Part shown: positions 7,220-17,650 of the stretch, one piece after another
Numbering within the stretch: position 1 is the first letter of the stretch
How the letters are laid out: each line of letters begins with the position of its first letter
Assembly: GCF_007992495.1 (NCBI RefSeq)
Contig: NZ_BKAJ01000017.1
Span: 1-34,376, forward strand
DNA length: 34,376 nt
From: Reyranella soli
GTDB taxonomy: Bacteria > Pseudomonadota > Alphaproteobacteria > Reyranellales > Reyranellaceae
Direction: 5' to 3'
The notes under the pieces: model-generated
Databases searched by the model: none
What the model was told of the DNA's origin: nothing
Seen by the model: only the letters and a program-made list of their open reading frames with translations
Translations under genes and position numbers: made by a program

Positions 7220-7690
7220 TTGGCCGCAAAGGCCGCCCGGCGCCCGCCGGCTGGAAAGCCGGTGCTGGTGCTCAACGGGCCAAATCTCAACATGCTGGGC
7301 AAGCGGCAGCCCGAGATCTACGGACGCGAGACCCTCGCCGACGTCGAGAAGGCCTGCCGTGCCGAGGCTGACCGCCTGGGGATAAAAGTCGAGTTCTTCC
7401 AGAGCAACCACGAGGGCGCGCTGGTCGACCGCATCCAGGCCGGCCGCGAGGCCAATGCCGCCATCGTCATCAATGCCGGCGCCTATACCCACACCTCGGT
7501 CGCCCTGCTCGATGCGCTGAACGCCGCCGAACTGCCGGTGGTGGAAGTCCACCTCAGCAACATCTACAAGCGTGAAAGCTTCCGGCATCACTCCTATATC
7601 AGCCCGGCCGCGGTCGGCGTGATCGCCGGGCTGGGCAGCCACGGCTATCTTCTGGCGCTGCAGGCCCTCTCCCGCCTGCTGGCGCGCTGA
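7220..7690 (+). CDS. aroQ: Type II 3-dehydroquinate dehydratase
   Basis: This 156-residue enzyme converts 3-dehydroquinate to 3-dehydroshikimate in the shikimate pathway. The N-terminal [20 protein letters not shown] contains the catalytic Arg29 and Tyr34. [22 protein letters not shown] and [18 protein letters not shown] carry the remaining active-site residues. I chose TTG at 7220 because GGGGAGG (7207-7213) lies 6 nt upstream and the resulting length is normal. An earlier frame opening at 7076 would add about 48 residues not seen in the family. It is followed after 26 bp by accB, a frequent arrangement in alphaproteobacteria, although aromatic and fatty acid synthesis are not biochemically linked. 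Confidence 0.93.
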   Translation: MAAKAARRPPAGKPVLVLNGPNLNMLGKRQPEIYGRETLADVEKACRAEADRLGIKVEFFQSNHEGALVDRIQAGREANAAIVINAGAYTHTSVALLDALNAAELPVVEVHLSNIYKRESFRHHSYISPAAVGVIAGLGSHGYLLALQALSRLLAR

Positions 7691-7716
7691 CCCCTCACCC
7701 CGCGGAGCGTTCCTCC

Positions 7717-8178
7717 ATGGCAAAATTCGACATCGATACCGAGTTCGTCCGCAAGCTGGCGCAGCTCCTCCAGGAGACCGGCCTCGGCGAGATCGAGCTG
7801 GCCGACGGCGACAAGCGCATCCGCGTGGCGCGGCCGGCGGTGACGATGGCCGCAGCCCCGCTTGCAGCCCCGGCCGCCATCGCCGCGCCTGCTGGCGCCG
7901 GCGCAACGCCTGCTGCAGGCGCCAACGGCGATCTCGGCAAGCATCCGGGGGCGGTCAAGTCGCCAATGGTCGGCACGGCCTATCTCGCCCCGGAGCCGGG
8001 CAAGCCCAACTTCGTCGCGGTCGGCGACAAGGTGACAGCGGGCCAGACGCTGCTGATCATCGAGGCGATGAAGACCTTCAATCCGATCAAGGCGCCCAAG
8101 GCCGGCACCGTGACCCAGATCCTGATCGACAACGCCCGGCCGGTGGAGTTCGGCGAGCCGTTGATGATCGTCGAATAG
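7717..8178 (+). CDS. accB: Acetyl-CoA carboxylase biotin carboxyl carrier protein
   Basis: The 153-residue BCCP carries the biotin shuttled between biotin carboxylase and carboxyltransferase in the first step of fatty acid synthesis. The N-terminal segment 1-40 is the helical dimerisation part. Residues 45-75 are an Ala/Pro/Gly linker. Residues 78-153 form the biotinyl domain, with the biotinylation motif EAMKT and Lys119 as the attachment site; KSPMVGTAY and the thumb-like APEPGKPNF are present. The gene precedes accC by 8 bp, so the two subunits are almost certainly co-translated. Confidence 0.97.
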   Translation: MAKFDIDTEFVRKLAQLLQETGLGEIELADGDKRIRVARPAVTMAAAPLAAPAAIAAPAGAGATPAAGANGDLGKHPGAVKSPMVGTAYLAPEPGKPNFVAVGDKVTAGQTLLIIEAMKTFNPIKAPKAGTVTQILIDNARPVEFGEPLMIVE

Positions 8179-8186
8179 GAACGACG

Positions 8187-9530
8187 ATGTTCGACAAGGT
8201 CCTGATCGCCAACCGCGGTGAGATTGCGCTTCGCATCCACCGCGCCTGCCGCGAGATGGGCATCCAGACCGTGGCGGTGCATTCGACCGCCGACAGCGAC
8301 GCCATGCATGTGCGCCTGGCCGACGAATCGGTCTGCATCGGTCCGCCGCCGGCGCGCGACAGCTATCTCAATATCCCATCGATCCTGTCGGCCGCGACCA
8401 TTGCCGGCGTCGACGCCATCCATCCCGGCTACGGCTTTTTGTCGGAAAACGCCCGCTTCGCCGAAGCCGTGGAAGCGCACGGCTTCACCTTCATCGGCCC
8501 GACGCCGCAGCACATCAGCATGATGGGCGACAAGATCGTGGCCAAGCAGACCGCCGAGGAGCTCGGCCTGCCGCTGGTGCCGGGCTCGCCCGGTCCCGTC
8601 GGCTCGGTCGACGAGGTCGTGGCACTCGGCAAGAAGATCGGCTTTCCGGTATTGATCAAGGCGGTGGCCGGCGGTGGGGGCCGCGGCATGAAGGTGGTCG
8701 AGAGTGCCGAAGCTGCAAGCGAGGCCTTCTCGCTGGCCCGCACCGAGGCCAAGGCTGCCTTCAGCAACGACGCGGTCTATGTGGAGAAGTATCTCGGCCG
8801 GCCGCGTCATATCGAAATCCAGGTGCTGGGCGACGGCCAGGGCGCGGGCGTCCATCTCGGCGAGCGCGACTGCTCGCTGCAGCGCCGTCATCAGAAGGTG
8901 CTCGAAGAGGCCCCCTCGCCCGCGCTCAATCCCGAGCAGCGCCAGATGATCGGCGAGCTTGCCGCTGCGGCGGTGCGCAAGCTGAAGTACCGCGGCGCCG
9001 GGACGATGGAGTTCCTGTTCCAGGACGGCGAGTTCTACTTCATCGAGATGAACACCCGCCTGCAGGTCGAGCATCCCATCACCGAGGCCATCACCGGCAT
9101 CGACCTGGTCCGCGAGCAGATCCGCATCGCCGCCGGCGCGCCGCTCGGCATGACCCAGGCCGACATCAAGTTCCAGGGCCATGCCATCGAGTGCCGCATC
9201 AATGCGGAGAACCCGCAGACCTTCGTGCCGAGCCCCGGCCGCATCGCCGACTACCATCCGCCGGGCGGGCTGGGCGTGCGCGTCGATTCGGGCCTCTATA
9301 CCGGTTACTCGATCCCGCCCTACTACGATTCGATGGTCGCCAAGCTGATCGTCAATGGCGCCACCCGCAACGAATGCCTGATGCGGCTGCGCCGCTCGCT
9401 CGAGGAGTTCGTGATCGGCGGCATCGAGACCACCATTCCGCTCCACCAGCGCATCATCGGCGAGCAGGCCTTCATCGACGGCGATTACGATATCCACTGG
9501 CTGGAGAAGCTGGTCGGTTTGAAGAAGTAG
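8187..9530 (+). CDS. accC: Acetyl-CoA carboxylase, biotin carboxylase subunit
   Basis: This 447-residue ATP-grasp enzyme carboxylates the biotin on AccB using bicarbonate and ATP. It has the N-terminal biotin carboxylase domain ([18 protein letters not shown]), the ATP-grasp Gly-rich loop GGGGRGMK at about 162-169 with Lys158 before it, and the catalytic segment [16 protein letters not shown] near residue 292. The C-terminal domain contains [26 protein letters not shown]. Length equals that of free-standing bacterial AccC, so it is not a fused propionyl-CoA or pyruvate carboxylase. It is the last gene before a large palindrome at 9543-9689. Confidence 0.97.
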   Translation: MFDKVLIANRGEIALRIHRACREMGIQTVAVHSTADSDAMHVRLADESVCIGPPPARDSYLNIPSILSAATIAGVDAIHPGYGFLSENARFAEAVEAHGFTFIGPTPQHISMMGDKIVAKQTAEELGLPLVPGSPGPVGSVDEVVALGKKIGFPVLIKAVAGGGGRGMKVVESAEAASEAFSLARTEAKAAFSNDAVYVEKYLGRPRHIEIQVLGDGQGAGVHLGERDCSLQRRHQKVLEEAPSPALNPEQRQMIGELAAAAVRKLKYRGAGTMEFLFQDGEFYFIEMNTRLQVEHPITEAITGIDLVREQIRIAAGAPLGMTQADIKFQGHAIECRINAENPQTFVPSPGRIADYHPPGGLGVRVDSGLYTGYSIPPYYDSMVAKLIVNGATRNECLMRLRRSLEEFVIGGIETTIPLHQRIIGEQAFIDGDYDIHWLEKLVGLKK

Positions 9531-9542
9531 AGTAAGTTCCGG

Positions 9543-9689
9543 CATGGCGGATCAAAGACCACCTCACCCTGAGGAGCGCGCGCAGCGCGCGTCTCGAAGG
9601 GTGGGCAACACCACGACTGTGGCCCACCCTTCGAGACGCGGTCCTGCGGACCGCTCCTCAGGGTGAGGTTGGTGGGTTGATCCGCCATG
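9543..9689. repeat. Large nested palindrome ending on the aat start codon
   Basis: The outer arms are 13-bp perfect inverted repeats, CATGGCGGATCAA (9543-9555) and TTGATCCGCCATG (9677-9689). Inside are arms beginning CCTCACCCTGAGGAGCG, running on through TCTCGAAGGGTGGGC, and their complement. Smaller hairpins GCGCGC-AGC-GCGCG and CGGTCCTGCGGACCG sit within. The inner sequence is typical of the 'CTCACCCTGAGGAG' intergenic repeats of alphaproteobacteria. The right arm includes the aat ATG, and the repeat supplies GGTGGG 10 nt before it. The element fills the whole accC-aat gap. Confidence 0.85.
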
Positions 9690-10334
9690 GAGATCACGCC
9701 CGAACTGCTGCTGCAGGCCTATCGCATCGGCGTTTTCCCCATGGGCGAGCGCCGTGACGATCCCAAGCTCTACTGGCTCGATCCCAGGCTGCGCGCCGTC
9801 CTGCCGCTCGACGGCTTCCACCTGCCGCAGCGCCTCAGGCGCACCATCCGCACCGGCCACTTCGTGGTCTCGGCCGACACCGCCTTCGCCGACACCGTGC
9901 GCGCCTGCGCCGAGCCCAGGCCGGGCCATCCCGAGAGCTGGATCAACGAGCCGATCGTCGACCTCTATACCGAGCTGCACCGGCGCGGCCATGCCCACAG
10001 CGTCGAATGCCGCGTCGACGGCCGGCTGGTCGGCGGCCTCTACGGCGTGTCGATCGGCGCCGTCTTCTTCGGCGAGAGCATGTTCAGCCGCGAGCGCGAC
10101 GCCTCCAAGGTGGCGCTGGTCCATCTCGTGGCGCGGCTGATCAAGGGCGGCTTCAGGCTGCTCGACTGCCAGTTCATGACCGAGCATCTCCGCAGCTTCG
10201 GCGCCATAGAGATCGCCCGCGAGGAATTCCGCGACCTCCTGGCCAATGCCATCGACAGAACGGCGCGCTTTCAGCGCGAGCTAGGCGGCGAGGATCCCTG
10301 CGCCATCGTGCAGGACAACACCCGCACGTCGTAA
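9687..10334 (+). CDS. aat: Leucyl/phenylalanyl-tRNA--protein transferase
   Basis: The 215-residue GNAT-fold enzyme adds Leu or Phe to N-terminal Arg/Lys of proteins, creating N-degrons for ClpS-ClpAP; clpS and clpA are also in this window (28664-31453). Conserved segments are ITPELLLQAYRIGVFPM at the start, WLDPRLRAVLPLDGFH, ESWINEPIVDLYTELH, and GRLVGGLYGVSIGAVFFGESMFS with the catalytic loop. An in-frame TGA at 9678-9680 rules out an earlier start. The start codon lies in the arm of a palindrome, so initiation may depend on RNA folding. The 3' end overlaps the convergent DUF2155 gene by 64 nt. Confidence 0.95.
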   Translation: MEITPELLLQAYRIGVFPMGERRDDPKLYWLDPRLRAVLPLDGFHLPQRLRRTIRTGHFVVSADTAFADTVRACAEPRPGHPESWINEPIVDLYTELHRRGHAHSVECRVDGRLVGGLYGVSIGAVFFGESMFSRERDASKVALVHLVARLIKGGFRLLDCQFMTEHLRSFGAIEIAREEFRDLLANAIDRTARFQRELGGEDPCAIVQDNTRTS

Positions 10335-10720
10335 ACGCCGTGGTCGAGCGCCGACAGCGACGGCGTGGAGGCGAACATCCAGCCGGCGAACAGCTTCTCC
10401 GCCGCCTGCCCCGGCTTGTTGTCGACGATGGTGAGGTAGGCGACCGATTCCGGCGGCGCCTCCGGCACATTCACCAGGCAATCGCTGACGGTGATAGCGA
10501 GCGTGCCGAAGCGCGTCGATTCGCCGACCGGCGCGTAGAAGCGCTGGGTGCGTGCCGTCACCTTGTCGAGCCCCTGCAGCTCGGCGACCCGTTTGCCGGG
10601 CCCGTCGGGGATCTGCCGCAGGTTGACGTTGGCGCTGGCCGGCTGTTGCGGTGGCGGCGTCTGGGCCACGGCCGTGCCCGCCAAGCCCGCGAGCAGCACA
10701 AGAATGAGCGGAACGCGCAC
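10271..10720 (-). CDS. DUF2155-family exported protein
   Basis: The 149-residue protein has a signal peptide (VPLILVLLAGLAGTAVAQ), a short Gln/Pro-rich linker, and a domain with LQGLDKVTARTQRF, FGTLAITVSDCLV, AYLTIVDNKPG, LFAGWMFASTPSLSALDHGVYDVRVLSC. These are the hallmarks of the alphaproteobacterial DUF2155 (COG4765) family, including the Cys pair. I chose GTG 10720, which begins 2 nt after the TAG of the gene before it. The last 21 codons overlap the end of aat. Function is unknown; the location is probably periplasmic. The gene commonly neighbours aat, accC and NDUFA12 genes in alphaproteobacteria. Confidence 0.88.
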   Translation of the reverse strand: MRVPLILVLLAGLAGTAVAQTPPPQQPASANVNLRQIPDGPGKRVAELQGLDKVTARTQRFYAPVGESTRFGTLAITVSDCLVNVPEAPPESVAYLTIVDNKPGQAAEKLFAGWMFASTPSLSALDHGVYDVRVLSCTMAQGSSPPSSR

Positions 10721-10722
10721 GC

Positions 10723-10956
10723 CTACTTCTTGGCGTTGTGGGGCGCCTTCAGCCCGTCGATCAGCTCGTGCAAGGCGGCTTTGATCTGGTCGGCGTCGCA
10801 TCCCATCAGGACTCCGTCCTCCAGCGCGTCGGCGCAGAGGGTTTCGATTTCCTGGATGTTCTGGTTCAGCACTTTGATCTTTTCGAGGCAGGACACCGGC
10901 TTGCCGTCGGGTTGACGCCAGACCGTCGTCGCCTTGGAGGTGCGTGCGCTCATCAT
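10723..10956 (-). CDS. Small conserved cytoplasmic protein, unknown function
   Basis: This encodes 77 residues and no family is recognised. The start ATG 10956 overlaps the stop of the MlaD-like gene (ATGA), and the stop lies 2 nt before the DUF2155 start, so it is tightly coupled on both sides. The N-terminal part reads VWRQPDGKPVSCLEKIKVL. The rest is probably helical (NIQEIETLCADALEDGVLMGCDADQIKAALHELIDGL). It has three Cys (Cys23, Cys41, Cys53) and no signal peptide or membrane segment. Its clean fit in the operon argues that it is a real gene. Confidence 0.72.
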   Translation of the reverse strand: MMSARTSKATTVWRQPDGKPVSCLEKIKVLNQNIQEIETLCADALEDGVLMGCDADQIKAALHELIDGLKAPHNAKK

Positions 10957-11408
10957 TTCGATCCCGAGCTCGTGCCACCGAACATGAACTTGGCGATCAA
11001 TTCCGACAATGGAATGGCGCCCTGGGTCATCTCGATCTCGCCGCCTGGCGCCAGCATCTTGGTCTCGCCGCCAGGCTCCAGCACGACGACCATGCCGCCC
11101 AGGAGCGATTCGCTCACGATCTTGGCATGCGTGTCGGCCGGCAGGCTGACATTGGACGACACCAGCATGCGCACGACCGCCTGGTAGGTCTTGCGGTCGA
11201 GGTCGAAGCCGGTGACGGTTCCGACCTTCACGCCGCTCAGCGTCACGTCGGCGCCGCGCTTCAGCCCGTCAATGCGGTCGAAGCGGGCGATGATCTCATA
11301 GCCCGCCGGCCCGTTGCGGTCCGACTTGGCGAAGGCATAGAAGACGAAGACGCCGGCCACCACGAGGACCAGCGCACCTACGATCGTCTCGACGATATTG
11401 CGGCCCAC
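10953..11408 (-). CDS. MlaD/MCE-domain lipid-transport protein
   Basis: The 151-residue protein has an N-terminal membrane anchor (VETIVGALVLVVAGVFVFYAF) and one MCE domain of about residues 36-115 (YEIIARFDRIDGLKRGADVTLSGVKVGTV..., LPADTHAKIVSESLLGGMVVVLEPGG). In the Mla system MlaD forms a hexamer in the periplasm that passes phospholipids between the outer membrane and the MlaFE transporter. The size matches single-MCE MlaD. No mlaE, mlaF or mlaC gene is adjacent; here it follows an NDUFA12 gene by 9 bp, an arrangement seen in alphaproteobacteria. The symbol is withheld because other MCE proteins cannot be excluded. Confidence 0.9.
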   Translation of the reverse strand: MGRNIVETIVGALVLVVAGVFVFYAFAKSDRNGPAGYEIIARFDRIDGLKRGADVTLSGVKVGTVTGFDLDRKTYQAVVRMLVSSNVSLPADTHAKIVSESLLGGMVVVLEPGGETKMLAPGGEIEMTQGAIPLSELIAKFMFGGTSSGSK

Positions 11409-11417
11409 GGCGGTCTC

Positions 11418-11780
11418 CTAGCCCGGCCGCCACGCCTCATAAGGCGGCTTGGGCTTCTCGCCGGTGGAAAGAGCGTGGCCCGGCGGGCGATAGGCGAAGT
11501 CGGTGCCGGTGAGATTGGGCACGTGCTCCTTCTGCCATTCCTTGCGCGGCAGACCACCCGGTGGCGGCACGACACTGGTCGTGTAATGCAGCCAGCCGTG
11601 CCATTCGGCGGGAACGCGCGAGGCTTCGGCGACACCATTGTACATCACCCAGCGCTTGCGGCGGCGACCGGGGATGATGCGCTTGTCCTGGAAGTAGCGA
11701 TTGCCTTCGGCATCGGTACCGACGAGCTCGCCGCGCATTTTCGTGAAGATCCAAGTGCCGATTATCATTGTTGAAACCAC
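11418..11780 (-). CDS. NADH:ubiquinone oxidoreductase subunit NDUFA12 family protein
   Basis: This protein of up to 120 residues is a homologue of the mitochondrial complex I accessory subunit NDUFA12 (B17.2). Recognisable segments are GELVGTDAEGNRYFQ, RRKRWVMYNGVAEASRVPAEWHGWLHY, and KEWQKEHVPNLTGTDFAYRPPGHAL. Homologues in alphaproteobacteria are associated with complex I. GTG 11780 and ATG 11768 are both possible starts, and neither has a clear Shine-Dalgarno sequence. It is the first gene of a minus-strand operon with MlaD, the 77-residue protein and DUF2155, and is divergent from nrdJ. Confidence 0.9.
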   Translation of the reverse strand: MVSTMIIGTWIFTKMRGELVGTDAEGNRYFQDKRIIPGRRRKRWVMYNGVAEASRVPAEWHGWLHYTTSVVPPPGGLPRKEWQKEHVPNLTGTDFAYRPPGHALSTGEKPKPPYEAWRPG

Positions 11781-12072
11781 GCTGCGAGAGTGACCGCGCC
11801 GCTTGTACGCGTGCGCTCAAAGAGGCGCAACGCGACGCGATTACGAGAGCGATTCACATCGTTTGTCGACATGCGAATCACTCGTTTTCGACACCTGTTG
11901 CCCACTTGCATCATCTAGTACCACCCTTGCACAGGTCTACAAAATGTAGTTGCGCACACAAGATTTTGTAATTTAGTATCGCTCTGTGCCCATATGTGCG
12001 TGCTCGTCAAGCGACAGAGCGCACCCCGACAGGGTCATCGAATGAACGGGAACTGGGCACGGGGGATCGTCG
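11781..12072. other. Divergent intergenic region between NDUFA12 and nrdJ
   Basis: This 292-bp stretch holds no gene and is much AT-richer than its surroundings near 11930-11990. It contains the nrdJ promoter candidate and two near-palindromes, listed separately. GGGGGAT about 6 nt before ATG 12073 serves as the nrdJ ribosome binding site. I looked for a cobalamin riboswitch and saw no convincing B12-box. Confidence 0.6.
11937..11979 (+). promoter_or_regulatory. Putative nrdJ promoter with two NrdR-like boxes
   Basis: TTGCGC (11950-11955) and TAGTAT (11974-11979), spacer 18 bp, form a plausible promoter about 95 nt before nrdJ. Overlapping it are CTACAAAATGTAG (11937-11949), a perfect 5-bp-arm palindrome, and ACACAAGATTTTGTAA (11956-11971). 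The latter matches the NrdR-box consensus ACACWATATATWGTGT at 12 of 16 positions. NrdR is the usual repressor of nrd genes. The spacing between the two sites is closer than usual for NrdR box pairs, so the assignment is tentative. Confidence 0.35.
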
Positions 12073-15759
<3,687 letters not shown>

Positions 15760-15837
15760 GCATGCGTGACGAAGCGTACCCGCGTACCCCGGGGTTCCCA
15801 CGGTTGGGTGCCTCAAAGCTAACCATAGGAGACAGTT

Positions 15838-15894
15838 ATGGCTGCTAAGAAGAAGGCTGCGAAGAAGAAGGCTGCTAAGAAGAAGAAGCAGTAA
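15838..15894 (+). CDS. Tiny Lys/Ala-rich basic peptide (18 aa), histone H1-tail-like
   Basis: The predicted product is MAAKKKAAKKKAAKKKKQ, three AAKKK units with ten Lys in 18 residues. The ribosome binding site AGGAGA (15827-15832) lies 5 nt before the ATG. An in-frame TAG at 15826-15828 shows that it cannot start earlier. Codons GCT and AAG dominate, unlike the GCC/GCG-rich neighbours. The composition is that of the basic tails of bacterial H1-like proteins, which bind DNA or RNA, but this is only the tail with no folded part. It sits 78 bp after nrdJ and just before a hairpin-rich region. Translation seems likely from the RBS; function is not known. Confidence 0.6.
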   Translation: MAAKKKAAKKKAAKKKKQ

Positions 15895-15910
15895 ATAAGG
15901 AAAGGGCGTA

Positions 15911-15933
15911 GGCCAAAGCCTCGAGCTTTGGCC
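15911..15933 (+). terminator. Strong hairpin after the Lys/Ala peptide gene
   Basis: A perfect 9-bp stem, GGCCAAAGC / GCTTTGGCC, with the loop CTCGA begins 16 nt after the stop codon. It has no T-run, so it may be a 3'-end protection or processing structure rather than an intrinsic terminator. Confidence 0.5.
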
Positions 15934-16063
15934 CCTCTAACCGAACGCCTTTCGGCTTCCGAGTGGGTGCCCTCATGGCCCCACCGGAAGCCACCTTCTA
16001 ACGACAAGTCTTTAAGTTAATAAGACGTCCCGCCTTTGGGGGCGGAAAGGCGTAACTGTACGG
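15934..16063 (+). other. Hairpin-rich non-coding stretch, possible structured RNA
   Basis: Consecutive potential stems occur here: GGCTTCC (15953-15959) with GGAAGCC enclosing GTGGG / CCCAC; GTCTT-TAAGTTAAT-AAGAC (near 16007-16025); and CCGCC / GGCGG around 16030-16044. No reading frame in either direction is credible. Together with the flanking hairpins this makes about 185 nt of nearly continuous secondary structure ending in a terminator, either a long 3' UTR or a separate small RNA. Confidence 0.4.
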
Positions 16064-16095
16064 GTCCGGCGACTTCGGTCTGCCGGACTTCTTTT
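16064..16095 (+). terminator. Rho-independent terminator
   Basis: Stem GTCCGGC (16064-16070) and GCCGGAC (16082-16088), 11-nt loop containing TTCGG, followed directly by TTCTTTT. It ends the plus-strand nrdJ/Lys-Ala transcript and abuts the stop codon of the convergent HEAT-repeat gene. Confidence 0.8.
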
Positions 16096-16876
16096 ATGCA
16101 GCACCCCGGGTCGCAACGAGAGACCGTAGCCCGTCTATGAGGTCGGCAGCGGTCAGCGAGCCGTATTCGTGCGGCAGATTCAGCAGGACTTTCGCTGCCG
16201 GGAAAAGCGACAAGTTATGCGGCTGATCGCCGAGCGCGTCGATGAGGGACTCGACGGCGCGAAGGTCGCCGCAGCGCGCAAGGCCGCGGATCGCCTCGTA
16301 GCGGACTTCCGGGTCGTCATCGTCGAGGCGCCGATGCAACGTGGTGCGAACCTCCGGCGTGTCGAGCGTCCCCAGTTCGCCCAGCCCAAACGTCGCCCAT
16401 TCTCTCACATCGGCGATGGGATCGCCGGCGAGGCGGATGAGCGTGGCGATCGCCTCCGGCGTAGAACGTCCGCCGAGAGCGGTGGCGACAGCCTGTCGTA
16501 GCTCGGGCTCTTCGCTGTTTGCCATTCGCGCCAGAGTGCTCGTGCTCCTGGGGTCCACGAGGTGGCCGAGCGCCGCCGCCGCCGCCTGCAACACGTCGGG
16601 ATCGGTCTCATGGGTCGCCAGGTGAATGACGGCAGCCAGGCACTCTTCGGGGAACGCCCGTTTGGGGAGGCCCAACTGACCGAGAATGTCGGCGGCGCGG
16701 GCGCGGCTGCGAGGATCGCTCGCTGTCGTCAACTCGAGCGCTCGGTCCAAGACTTCGCGGCTTGCGATCTCGTGGAGGTCGGAGACAGCGGTCCAGTCCC
16801 CGTCACCTCCGCCCAGGCGCCAATCAGTGGCTGCCGAAAAAAGCTCGGTAATCGACCGGACTTGCTGAGCGCTCAT
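16094..16876 (-). CDS. HEAT-repeat protein
   Basis: The 260-residue protein consists mostly of tandem two-helix repeats of about 30 residues, for example SRARAADILGQLG, PDVLQAAAAALGHL, PELRQAVATALGG, ADVREWATFGLGELG and PEVRYEAIRGLARCGD. These are typical of PBS-lyase-type HEAT repeats that serve as protein-binding scaffolds. There is no signal peptide. I chose ATG 16876, preceded by GGGGGAGAG with good spacing; a TTG one codon earlier is the alternative. It is a lone gene, convergent with the nrdJ transcript and divergent from the tetR-RND operon. Similarity to phycobilin lyases is at repeat level only and no enzyme function is implied. Confidence 0.85.
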   Translation of the reverse strand: MSAQQVRSITELFSAATDWRLGGGDGDWTAVSDLHEIASREVLDRALELTTASDPRSRARAADILGQLGLPKRAFPEECLAAVIHLATHETDPDVLQAAAAALGHLVDPRSTSTLARMANSEEPELRQAVATALGGRSTPEAIATLIRLAGDPIADVREWATFGLGELGTLDTPEVRTTLHRRLDDDDPEVRYEAIRGLARCGDLRAVESLIDALGDQPHNLSLFPAAKVLLNLPHEYGSLTAADLIDGLRSLVATRGAA

Positions 16877-16990
16877 CAACTCTCCCCCACGGCCGGCACC
16901 TCACCAAGCCAATACGGCCTGTCGATGGCGTCTTTGTGGAGTGACCAAGGGAGCTTGATGAAGTCCCGTTTCCACTCTACACAGCGGAAC

Positions 16991-17650
16991 ATGGATACTG
17001 ACCAGTCAGTCAACATATCGTCGGACTCCGACGAGCCGACAACGCGGACCCGCCGACCGGACGACCGTGCGCCGGAGATCGCGCGGGCGGCGCTAGAACT
17101 CTTTGTCACCAAGGGCTTCGCCGCGACCAAGCTCGAGGACGTCGCCAAGGCGGCCGGCGTCAGCAAGGGCCTGCCCTACCTCTACTTCAAGAACAAGGAA
17201 GAGCTCTTCAAGGCGGTGATCGTCGAGGGGATCGGCGAGCCGCTGGTGCGTGCCAACGAGCTGGTCGACTCCTTCGAAGGCACCACCGAGGAGTTGCTGC
17301 GCGTGCTGGTCGCCAAGTTCCGCGAGTTCGCCGAGAGCCCAGTGGGCGGAGTCATCAAGCTGATCCTGGCCGAGGCCGGCAACTTCCCTGACGTCGCCCG
17401 CTTCTACTGCTCCAACTTCGATCTGCGCGGCCGCGCCCTGTTCGCCAAGATGCTGCGGCGCGGTGTCGAGCGCGGCGAGTTCGGGCCGATCGCCGACATC
17501 GACATGACGGCGATCATCTTCGCCCAGCCGCTGGCCATGCACGCCGTGTGGCTGCGCTCGATCGCGCCTTACGACGAAACCCAGCCGGTCGACAGCGACC
17601 GGTTCTACGAGGCCTACATCGAATTCGTCCTGAAAGGACTGCGGGCATGA
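16991..17650 (+). CDS. TetR/AcrR-family transcriptional regulator of the RND efflux operon
   Basis: The protein is 219 residues. The N-terminal DNA-binding domain spans about residues 27-75 (IARAALELFVTKGFAATKLEDVAKAAGVSKGLPYLYFKNKEELFKAV), with the helix-turn-helix at 46-66. The C-terminal ligand domain is AcrR-like. No in-frame start exists between ATG 16991 and the HTH, so ATG 16991 is chosen despite a weak ribosome binding site. The palindrome ACTGACCAGTCAGT lies inside codons 3-7, where bound repressor would block its own transcription. The stop overlaps the ATG of the membrane-fusion gene (ATGA). It probably represses the pump operon and is relieved by a pump substrate. Confidence 0.9.
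   Translation: MDTDQSVNISSDSDEPTTRTRRPDDRAPEIARAALELFVTKGFAATKLEDVAKAAGVSKGLPYLYFKNKEELFKAVIVEGIGEPLVRANELVDSFEGTTEELLRVLVAKFREFAESPVGGVIKLILAEAGNFPDVARFYCSNFDLRGRALFAKMLRRGVERGEFGPIADIDMTAIIFAQPLAMHAVWLRSIAPYDETQPVDSDRFYEAYIEFVLKGLRA
16997..17010. promoter_or_regulatory. Putative TetR operator inside the tetR start region
   Basis: ACTGAC-CA-GTCAGT has perfect 6-bp arms around a 2-bp centre. Such sites are typical of TetR/AcrR regulators, and it is the only strong palindrome in the interval between the HEAT gene and tetR. It begins 6 nt inside the coding sequence. Confidence 0.55.

Noticed and set aside
11781..12072. Cobalamin riboswitch ahead of the B12-dependent reductase.
   Set aside because: No B12-box-like core or long multi-stem leader is seen; the class II enzyme uses the cofactor and is not usually controlled this way.
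15838..16095. tmRNA (ssrA), suggested by a short frame within a structured region.
   Set aside because: The peptide does not resemble an ssrA tag (no hydrophobic ...LAA end), and no tRNA-like acceptor domain or CCA end is visible.
16094..16876. Phycocyanobilin lyase, suggested by PBS-lyase HEAT repeats.
   Set aside because: The likeness is only in the generic HEAT repeat; no phycobiliprotein genes are present.
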